From NCBI GenBank assembly GCA_029624765.1, contig JARSSO010000037.1:1-64000 (forward strand): 64,000 nucleotides of DNA, read 5' to 3'. Positions 56,150-64,000 of this stretch are shown here, in pieces (position 1 is the stretch's first letter; every line of letters starts with the position of its first letter). The stretch is from Candidatus Contendibacter sp. GTDB taxonomy: Bacteria > Pseudomonadota > Gammaproteobacteria > Competibacterales > Competibacteraceae. The notes under the pieces were generated by a model, which saw only the letters and a list, made by a program, of their open reading frames with translations, had not been told where the DNA came from and searched no databases. Position numbers and translations under genes: made by a program.

Positions 56150-57730
56150 TCAAGGAGCGGGCGGGGGCGGCGGGGTTGGTTCGGTCGGAACGTTGACGCC
56201 GCCATGTCCCTGGTAGAGACCCTGGTGAGCCGGGGCCAGGAACGGGAACCGGTCGACATAGTCCTTGTCGTTGACTTCGATGCCCTTGGCCAGGCCGGCC
56301 GCCGGATTGCCCGCCACGATCAGGCTGATCAGCACGGTATTCACGTTCACCTGATTGCGGTTCGGCGCGGTGCCGCCGCCAAGGCGACGTCCATTGGGGA
56401 AGCTTGAATCGATGGCGGCGTCGAGGGTGATGACGTCACCGGTGAAACCGTCGGCGACCGGGATGGGCCGACCCAGGTTGATCGCGCCGATGATGTCGGT
56501 GCGGGGTCCCTTGAGCGTGGCCACGGCGCCAGCGGGAACGCCCAGAGCTTTGTAGATGCCGAGCGCCTCGGCGTCGCGCACCAGCACCGGGAACAGGATG
56601 TCGGCGCCGAAGCTGGTCACGTCCTTGAGGGGGCTGCTGCGCAGGTAGCGCGTCTGGCGCTGGGTTCCGACCAGGCCCGCGTTGAAGAGCGGCAGGGCGT
56701 TTCGTCCCACCTGCACGAAGGGGCCGGACCCCTTGAGACCGGTGATGGCGTTGCCGGCATCGACGGTCTGGATTTTTTGACGGCTGATGCTCGACCATAC
56801 CCGGAGCAGACTGTCGGTCGAATCGGCCCTGAGTTCACCGTTGTGGGGGATGCCCTGCGGGAAGATGTCGGTGATTGGAATCTCAAGGGCGATTGAAAAG
56901 AGATTGAAGCCGGTGAACACGTCCGTGCCCGGCGGCCGGCGCGCGCCCGGAATTCCGCCGAGATCGCCCCTGTTCAAGTTGACCAGATCGAAAATACCTT
57001 TTTCGTCGAGCTGATAGGGATCGTCGAACTGGCCGGCGATGACCCGCCCCCCGTTCGCCAACGGGTGGATGAAGCTATCGACGAAATTCTGATCGTAGAG
57101 GCCCACTTCACGGCTGGTGGGATCTCCGGAGTCGTAACCGGAGAAAGCGCCGAGACCGTAGACGAGCCGGTCGGTCTGCGGACCGTGGTTGTTTGGAAGG
57201 ACGGGAAGATCCTTGCCGAGGACGATGACTTGCCGGCCAGAGTCGTCCCCATCGGTAGCGCCATCTCCATCGATAACGTTACCCGAATTTCCGCTGGTCA
57301 AGGGCAGGACCCGGCTGACCGTCATGGTCTCGGTGCCGCCGGTCAATTGCCAGAGCAGCTCGTTGCCGCCACCTAGAGGATCCGTGGCGCTGGGCGGGGC
57401 CTCGGGTGGCAAGGTGTTCTTGAATTCGACGCGATACACCATCCTGTCCCGGAGGCTCTCGCCGACTCCGATGTGAAACTCATAGCGGTAGCCGTTGCAG
57501 GCGCGCAGACCCTGGTTACCCTGACCCGGCTCGTGGAGCGGGTTGAAGTTCATGATCAGGTAGAGCTTGTCGTGCGAGCCGGGCGACACCCAGGCGTAGG
57601 TGTCGGTGTTGTCGGCGCAGGGCTCGTTGAGGATCGCCAATGCCTCGCGGTGGCTTGAGCCGTGCGCGGTCAATCCGGTCGCGGCGAATAGCGTCGTTGC
57701 GAACAAAACTTGGAACAGCGGTTTTTTCAT
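56150..57730 (-). CDS. DUF4331 periplasmic protein
   Basis: This 526-residue protein has a signal peptide (to about residue 22) followed by the DUF4331 hallmark GSSHREA and NTDTYAWVSP. The domain fills the protein; the C-terminus is a Pro-rich tail (PTEPTPPPPPAP). The family is large and has no established function. ATG 57730 is firmly set by AAGGAGGCTG upstream; an in-frame codon at 57922 gives no signal peptide. It is the first gene of the six-gene operon that ends with the sigma/anti-sigma pair. Confidence 0.88.
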   Translation of the reverse strand: MKKPLFQVLFATTLFAATGLTAHGSSHREALAILNEPCADNTDTYAWVSPGSHDKLYLIMNFNPLHEPGQGNQGLRACNGYRYEFHIGVGESLRDRMVYRVEFKNTLPPEAPPSATDPLGGGNELLWQLTGGTETMTVSRVLPLTSGNSGNVIDGDGATDGDDSGRQVIVLGKDLPVLPNNHGPQTDRLVYGLGAFSGYDSGDPTSREVGLYDQNFVDSFIHPLANGGRVIAGQFDDPYQLDEKGIFDLVNLNRGDLGGIPGARRPPGTDVFTGFNLFSIALEIPITDIFPQGIPHNGELRADSTDSLLRVWSSISRQKIQTVDAGNAITGLKGSGPFVQVGRNALPLFNAGLVGTQRQTRYLRSSPLKDVTSFGADILFPVLVRDAEALGIYKALGVPAGAVATLKGPRTDIIGAINLGRPIPVADGFTGDVITLDAAIDSSFPNGRRLGGGTAPNRNQVNVNTVLISLIVAGNPAAGLAKGIEVNDKDYVDRFPFLAPAHQGLYQGHGGVNVPTEPTPPPPPAP

Positions 57731-58124
57731 GATTTCAGCCTCCTTGAAGGCAGTCGTTATGGCCAGGTCGCGTCCGTGGCGTGGACCAACCCATGAGAGC
57801 ATCCCTCCGATTCGGCGACGCTTGGTCAGTGCCGCCAAGCCAAGGCAGTCCGTGGGAGCTTCAAACCCCACCGGAAGAATCGAGCATGGCGATCCTCCAC
57901 GGTGATCGTATGGATGAAGCAATGCACGGCGCGTCGTCGCCCGTGAAGCGCAAGCCGCTTCACTCTGTCATGCGCCAGCCAACGCGATTTGGATGAGGGA
58001 GCGATGAAAAAAACTTGTCGGAGCCATTCCGCCTTCCGGCGCCGAACCGATCGAGGGCTAAAAAATCGCGGACCACTCCTTGCCAACCCCGCCGCCTTTG
58101 GTTACTCTTCCGCGCCTATCGCTC
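57731..58124. other. 394-bp intergenic region upstream of the DUF4331 operon
   Basis: No protein-like frame is convincing here. The region should hold the promoter of the DUF4331-to-anti-sigma operon and that of tRNA-Val on the other strand. An ECF-type promoter is expected, but I could not identify a -35/-10 pair with certainty. Confidence 0.4.
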
Positions 58125-58201
58125 AGGCGCGTAGCTCAGTTGGTTAGAGCACCACCTTGACATGGTGGGGGTCGTTGGTTCGAGTCCAATCGCGCCTACC
58201 A
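58125..58201 (+). tRNA. tRNA-Val (anticodon GAC)
   Basis: A 77-nt tRNA with acceptor AGGCGCG/CGCGCCT, D-arm GCTCAGTTGGTTAGAGC, anticodon stem CCACC/GGTGG around TTGACAT (anticodon GAC), T-loop TTCGAGT and encoded CCA. Confidence 0.97.
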
Positions 58202-58234
58202 GATTCTTACGGGTTGCAGAGCGAAACGATTTGA

Positions 58235-58282
58235 AAGGGGCGCGCCTTCCTTCCAGAAGAAGGGTTTCAAGGCCCGCCCCTT
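58235..58282 (+). terminator. inverted repeat between tRNA-Val and thrS
   Basis: AAGGGGCG (58235-58242) pairs with CGCCCCTT (58275-58282) around a 32-nt loop. It may end the tRNA transcript or act in the thrS leader, which in E. coli carries an operator bound by ThrRS. The T run is poor, so either role is tentative. Confidence 0.35.
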
Positions 58283-58332
58283 AACTATTTCACTCCGGGC
58301 AACAGAGCCAGCGGATCAAGAGAATTGCAGCG

Positions 58333-60249
58333 ATGCCGATCATCACGCTCCCCGATGGCAGCCAGCGCGTCTTCGACGGGCCGGTCAGCGTTGGCGAAAT
58401 CGCCGCCGCGATTGGCCCCGGCCTGGCCAAGGCCGCCCTGGCGGGCAAGGTGGACGGCCGGCTGGTGGATGCCTCGCACGTGATCGCCCAGGACGCGAAT
58501 CTGGCCATCGTTACCGAGCGTGACCCCGAGGGGCTGGAGATCATCCGCCATTCCAGCGCCCATCTGCTGGCGCACGCCGTCAAGCAACTCCATCCCGGCG
58601 TCCAGGTCACCATCGGTCCGGTGATCGAAAACGGCTTTTACTACGATTTCGCCTTCGAGCGTTCCTTCACCCCCGAGGATCTGGAACGGATCCAGGCGCG
58701 AATGGAGGAACTGGCGGCGCAAGATATTCCGGTGATCCGCTCGGTCATGCCGCGCGACGAGGCGGTGGCGTTCTTCCGCGACATGGGCGAGGAATATAAG
58801 GCCCGGATCATCGCCGACATTCCCGCGAACGAGCCAATTTCGCTGTATCGGCAGGCCGACTTCATCGACCTCTGTCGCGGCCCGCACGTGCCCTCCACCG
58901 GCAAGCTCAAGGCCTTCAAGCTGATGAAGGTCGCCGGCGCCTACTGGCGCGGCGATTCCCGCAACGAGATGCTCCAGCGCATCTACGGGACCGCCTGGCT
59001 GGATCAAAAGGCGCTGAAAGCCTATCTGCACCGGCTGGAGGAAGCCGAGAAGCGTGACCATCGCAAGGTCGGCAAGGCGCTCGATCTGTTCCATGTCCAG
59101 GAGGAAGCGCCGGGCATGGTGTTCTGGCACGACCGGGGCTGGCGCATCTACGTCGAGGTGCAGAACCACATCCGCCAGTTGCTGCGCGAACACGGCTACC
59201 AGGAAGTTCACACCCCGCAAATCGTCGACCGTAGCCTGTGGGAACGCTCCGGGCACTGGGAAAAGTTCCGCAACGACATGTTCACCACCGCGTCGGAAAA
59301 CCGCGACTACGCGGTCAAGCCGATGAACTGCCCTTGCCATATCCAGATCTACAACCAGGGCTTGAAGAGTTACCGCGACTTGCCGTTGCGGCTGGCCGAG
59401 TTCGGCTCCTGCCACCGCAACGAGCCGTCCGGCACCCTGCACGGGTTGATGCGGGTGCGCAACTTCGTTCAGGACGATGCCCATATTTTTTGCACCGAGG
59501 ATCAGATTCAGGTCGAAGTTTCGGCGTTCATGGACCTGTTGTTCCGGGTCTACGCCGATTTTGGCTTCAATGAGGTGCAGCTCGCTTTGGCCACCCGGCC
59601 GGACCAGCGGGTCGGCAGCGACGAAGTTTGGGACAAGGCGGAAAAGGCGCTGGAACTGGCGCTGAACCGCACCGGCCTGCCGTGGACGCTCAAGCCCGGC
59701 GAGGGCGCGTTCTACGGGCCGAAGATCGAGTTCGTGCTGCGCGACTGCCTGGATCGGCTGTGGCAGTGCGGCACGATTCAGGTGGACTTTTCCATGCCGG
59801 GCCGGCTGGACGCGCACTACATCGCCGAGGATGGGAGCAAGCGGGTTCCGGTGATGCTGCACCGAGCCATTCTTGGTTCCCTGGAACGGTTCATCGGTAT
59901 CTTGATCGAACAATACGCTGGCGCGTTGCCGGCCTGGCTGGCGCCGACCCAGGCGATGATCCTGAATATCACCGACCATCAGGCCGGGTACGCCGCCAGG
60001 GTCGAAAAATCCCTTATGCAACAAGGTTTCCGCGTTGCAGCCGACTTGAGAAACGAGAAGATCGGCTTTAAAATCCGTGAGCATACGTTACAGCGCGTTC
60101 CGTATCTCCTGGTCGTCGGCGACCGCGAGATGGAAACCGGGACCGTCGCCGCTCGCACCCGCGCCGGCAAGGATTTGGGCGTCATGAATCTGGATGCCTT
60201 CGTGGAATTGCTGCAAGCCGACATCGCCCGGCGCGGACGAATCGAATAA
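58333..60249 (+). CDS. thrS: threonyl-tRNA synthetase
   Basis: This 638-residue class II synthetase has the N-terminal TGS domain, the editing domain ([14 protein letters not shown] and the [10 protein letters not shown] block), the catalytic core with motif 2 ([16 protein letters not shown]) and zinc ligands, motif 3 ([15 protein letters not shown]), and the anticodon-binding domain. Length is close to E. coli ThrRS (642). It is first in thrS-infC-rpmI-rplT-pheST. Confidence 0.97.
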   Translation: MPIITLPDGSQRVFDGPVSVGEIAAAIGPGLAKAALAGKVDGRLVDASHVIAQDANLAIVTERDPEGLEIIRHSSAHLLAHAVKQLHPGVQVTIGPVIENGFYYDFAFERSFTPEDLERIQARMEELAAQDIPVIRSVMPRDEAVAFFRDMGEEYKARIIADIPANEPISLYRQADFIDLCRGPHVPSTGKLKAFKLMKVAGAYWRGDSRNEMLQRIYGTAWLDQKALKAYLHRLEEAEKRDHRKVGKALDLFHVQEEAPGMVFWHDRGWRIYVEVQNHIRQLLREHGYQEVHTPQIVDRSLWERSGHWEKFRNDMFTTASENRDYAVKPMNCPCHIQIYNQGLKSYRDLPLRLAEFGSCHRNEPSGTLHGLMRVRNFVQDDAHIFCTEDQIQVEVSAFMDLLFRVYADFGFNEVQLALATRPDQRVGSDEVWDKAEKALELALNRTGLPWTLKPGEGAFYGPKIEFVLRDCLDRLWQCGTIQVDFSMPGRLDAHYIAEDGSKRVPVMLHRAILGSLERFIGILIEQYAGALPAWLAPTQAMILNITDHQAGYAARVEKSLMQQGFRVAADLRNEKIGFKIREHTLQRVPYLLVVGDREMETGTVAARTRAGKDLGVMNLDAFVELLQADIARRGRIE

Positions 60250-60267
60250 TCACGGGAGGACAACGAC

Positions 60268-60789
60268 ATCGCCGCAACTAACGAACTCCGGCTCAACGAC
60301 GAGATCACCGGGCGCGAAGTGCGTCTAATCGATCAGGACGGCGAGCAGGTAGGGATTGTCCCCCTGGCCCATGCCAGGCGGATGGCCGAGGAAGCCGAAC
60401 TGGATCTGGTGGAAATTTCCCCGAACGCCAAGCCGCCAGTCTGCCGGATCATGGACTATGGCAAATTCCGGTTCGAGCAGGCCAAGAAACAGCAGGAAGC
60501 GCGGAAAAAGCAAAAACAAATCCAGGTCAAGGAAATCAAATTCCGTCCGGGCACGGACGAGGGGGACTATCAGGTCAAACTACGCAACCTGATCCGTTTC
60601 CTGAGCGAAGGCGACAAAGCCAAGGTGACGCTGCGGTTTCGGGGCCGCGAAATGGCGCACCAGGATTTGGGTAGCCACCTTCTCAAGCGCGTCGAGGACG
60701 ACCTTGCGGCGTATGGCGCGGTGGAACAGCGGCCCAGGATGGAAGGGCGGCAGATGGTGATGACCATCGCGCCGGTCAAAAAGAAGTAA
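60268..60789 (+). CDS. infC: translation initiation factor IF-3 with non-AUG (AUC) start
   Basis: This 173-residue factor prevents 30S-50S joining and checks the initiation codon. The conserved N-terminus ([21 protein letters not shown]) requires a start at ATC 60268, preceded by GGGAGGA. No ATG or in-frame GTG or TTG gives the full conserved N-terminus; GTG 60319 would remove it. Rare AUU/AUC/AUA starts of infC are the known basis of IF-3 autoregulation. It begins 18 bp after thrS. Confidence 0.95.
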   Translation: MAATNELRLNDEITGREVRLIDQDGEQVGIVPLAHARRMAEEAELDLVEISPNAKPPVCRIMDYGKFRFEQAKKQQEARKKQKQIQVKEIKFRPGTDEGDYQVKLRNLIRFLSEGDKAKVTLRFRGREMAHQDLGSHLLKRVEDDLAAYGAVEQRPRMEGRQMVMTIAPVKKK

Positions 60790-60816
60790 CCTCCCTCAAC
60801 GGTTGGCGGCACCCAT

Positions 60817-60834
60817 CCCCGGCGCGCGCCGGGG
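60817..60834 (+). promoter_or_regulatory. 18-bp palindrome in the infC-rpmI spacer
   Basis: CCCCGGCGC and GCGCCGGGG form a perfect palindrome in the 84 bp between infC and rpmI. In E. coli this area folds into the pseudoknot used for L20 repression of rpmI-rplT. A similar role or a transcript-processing hairpin is possible here. Confidence 0.35.
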
Positions 60835-60873
60835 TCGACCCAGAATTTTGTTTTGAAATCGCGGAGTCATGCA

Positions 60874-61071
60874 ATGCCCAAGATCAAGACCAATCGCGGC
60901 GCGGCCAAGCGTTTCAGCCGCACCGGGTCCGGTAAGTACAAGTGTTCCCACTCGCACCTCCGGCACATCCTGACCAAGAAAACCACCAAGCGGAAGCGCC
61001 AGTTGCGCGGCACCACCACCCTGGCGGCGGTGGATGTCCCGGCGGTGCGCCGGATGTTGCCCTACAGTTAA
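60874..61071 (+). CDS. rpmI: 50S ribosomal protein L35
   Basis: This 65-residue basic protein has the family pattern [14 protein letters not shown] and [17 protein letters not shown]. Start ATG 60874 is set by the universally conserved N-terminus; the earlier in-frame codon at 60853 is rejected. Confidence 0.97.
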   Translation: MPKIKTNRGAAKRFSRTGSGKYKCSHSHLRHILTKKTTKRKRQLRGTTTLAAVDVPAVRRMLPYS

Positions 61072-62583
<1,512 letters not shown>

Positions 62584-62593
62584 GGCGCCCAAC

Positions 62594-64000
62594 ATGAAAG
62601 TCAGCGAACGATGGCTGCGGGAATGGGTCGACCCCACAGTATCCGGCGCCGAACTGGCGGCGCAATTGACCATGGCGGGTTTGGAGGTCGACCACGTCGA
62701 ACCCGCCGCGCCCGCGTTTGAATCGGTGGTGGTCGGCCGGGTCGTCGGTCTGATTCCGCATCCCGACGCCGACCGGTTGCGGGTGGCGACCGTGGACGTG
62801 GGCGGCGCGGAGCCGCTGCAAATCGTCTGTGGCGCCCCGAACGTCGCGGTGGGTCTATGCGCGCCCACGGCTTTGATCGGCGCGGTGCTGCCCGGCGGAT
62901 TCGCCATCGAGCCATCCAGGCTGCGCGGCGTCGAATCGCGGGGGATGCTGTGTTCGGCCAAGGAGCTGGGCCTGGCGGAAAGCGCGGACGGATTGATGGC
63001 GCTGCCGGCGGACAGCCGGCCCGGCCAGAACGTGCGCGAGTTGCTGGCGCTGGACGACGCGCTCATCGAGATCGAACTGACGCCCAATCGCGGCGACTGC
63101 CTGGGGATGGAGGGTATCGCCCGCGAGGTGGCGACCCTCAACCACTGCGAGTTTCGCCCGCTGCCAGCCGACAGCGTGCCGCCGGTGGTGGACGCCACGT
63201 TCCCGGTGACGCTGCTCGATCCGGCCGACTGCCCACGCTACGTGGGTCGGGTGATTCGCGGCGTCGATCCCGCTGCCGAAACGCCGCTGTGGATGCGGGA
63301 GCGCCTGCGCCGGGCCGGGGTGCGCAGTCTGGGACCGCTGGTGGACGTGACCAATTACGTGATGCTGGAACTCGGCCAGCCGATGCACGCTTTTGACCTG
63401 GGTCGGCTGACCGGCGGCATCGAGGTGCGTCGCGCCCGACTTGGCGAGCGGTTGGAACTGCTGAACGGGGTGGTGGTGGAGCCAGATGTGGAAACCTTGC
63501 TGATCGCCGACCACCACGGCCCGCTGGCTCTGGCTGGCATCATGGGCGGCGAAATCAGTTCCTGCACCGACGCCACCCGCGACGTGTTCCTGGAAAGCGC
63601 CTTTTTCACCCCGGCCAGCATCGCCGGTCGTGCCCGCCGCTATGGGTTGCAGACCGATTCCTCCTACCGCTTCGAACGCGGGGTGGATTCGCAATTGCAG
63701 CGTCGCGCCGCCGAACGGGCCACCCGGTTGCTGCTGGACATCGCCGGAGGACAACCGGGACCCATCGTCGAAGCGGTCTCGCCCGAACACCTGCCGACGG
63801 AACCCGCCATCCGGTTGCGGCCGGAGCGCCTTTGCAAACTGCTGGGCATGGACGTTCCCGCCGCCGAAGTCGAGGAAATCCTGCGGCGACTGGGAATGGC
63901 GGTGGCGGTTGAGGTGGATCACTGGTTGGTTGCCCCGCCGAGCAGCCGGTTCGACCTTGCGCTCGAAGTCGATCTGATCGAGGAAATCGCCCGGATTCAT
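62594..64000 (+). CDS. pheT: phenylalanyl-tRNA synthetase beta subunit, 3' end outside window
   Basis: The frame starts at ATG 62594 and runs off the right edge with 469 codons of about 790. The N-terminal SERWLREWV, the tRNA-binding EMAP-like domain (VVVGRVVGLIPHPDADRL), the B3/B4 editing region (VDVTNYVMLELGQPMHAFD) and the start of the B5 domain are visible. It forms the alpha2-beta2 enzyme with PheS. Confidence 0.96.
   Translation, partial: MKVSERWLREWVDPTVSGAELAAQLTMAGLEVDHVEPAAPAFESVVVGRVVGLIPHPDADRLRVATVDVGGAEPLQIVCGAPNVAVGLCAPTALIGAVLPGGFAIEPSRLRGVESRGMLCSAKELGLAESADGLMALPADSRPGQNVRELLALDDALIEIELTPNRGDCLGMEGIAREVATLNHCEFRPLPADSVPPVVDATFPVTLLDPADCPRYVGRVIRGVDPAAETPLWMRERLRRAGVRSLGPLVDVTNYVMLELGQPMHAFDLGRLTGGIEVRRARLGERLELLNGVVVEPDVETLLIADHHGPLALAGIMGGEISSCTDATRDVFLESAFFTPASIAGRARRYGLQTDSSYRFERGVDSQLQRRAAERATRLLLDIAGGQPGPIVEAVSPEHLPTEPAIRLRPERLCKLLGMDVPAAEVEEILRRLGMAVAVEVDHWLVAPPSSRFDLALEVDLIEEIARIH

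Noticed and set aside
57781..58086. Short frames on both strands upstream of the DUF4331 operon.
   Set aside because: No conservation pattern or proper start; the region is more likely regulatory.

Overview
This 64 kb window is GC-rich, densely coding chromosomal DNA from a bacterium that looks gammaproteobacterial. The lines of evidence are the EF-P beta-lysylation set (efp, epmA, epmB), DsbC, HtpX, QueA, the glmM-tpiA-secG-tRNA-Leu-nuo arrangement with unfused nuoC and nuoD, and the thrS-infC-rpmI-rplT-pheST cluster with a non-AUG infC start. The metabolism (Na+-pumping acyl-CoA decarboxylase, malyl-CoA lyase with MeaB, cytoplasmic amylase, GH31 glucosidase) would suit a glycogen- and propionyl-CoA-handling lineage such as the Competibacteraceae. 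That genus-level guess is inference only.

Left part (1-14.2 kb), mostly minus strand: a truncated AAA ATPase, a TauE/SafE permease, and a complete four-subunit biotin-dependent Na+-translocating decarboxylase of the methylmalonyl-CoA decarboxylase type (order alpha, delta, gamma, beta). A stand-alone malonyl-CoA acyltransferase is transcribed divergently from folD. Next come a DUF2147 protein, a CarS-like (DUF46) membrane protein, a metallophosphoesterase, an iron-type alcohol dehydrogenase, an AT-richer PD-(D/E)XK-like orphan, and a malyl-CoA/methylmalyl-CoA lyase coupled to a MeaB GTPase. The decarboxylase, lyase and MeaB all touch propionyl-CoA or methylmalonyl-CoA.

Middle (14.4-32.2 kb), all minus strand: glmM, tpiA, secG, tRNA-Leu(GAG), then the full complex I operon nuoA-N, ending in a DUF2818 membrane protein.

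32.6-48.6 kb is mixed housekeeping: an SPFH protein, mazG, an AIM24-like protein, a GH31 glucosidase, dsbC, queA, htpX, a FimX-like protein with degenerate GGDEF and EAL domains, epmB divergent from efp-epmA, tRNA-Asn, an aspartate aminotransferase and uvrB.

48.5-52.3 kb is a small accessory patch. A Phd/VapC-type toxin-antitoxin pair sits between two copies of the last ~115 bp of uvrB, and a decayed ribbon-helix-helix antitoxin reads in frame into a GH13 amylase. A pirin gene follows. 52.3-57.7 kb is a compact minus-strand operon: DUF4331, DUF4198, HupE/UreJ-like permease, truncated-haemoglobin lipoprotein, ECF sigma factor, and an anti-sigma factor with a ChrR-like cupin. It looks like a self-regulated periplasmic stress or metal system and is the best candidate for an undescribed unit.

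58.1-64 kb: tRNA-Val(GAC), thrS, infC, rpmI, rplT, a terminator/attenuator, pheS and the 5' part of pheT.
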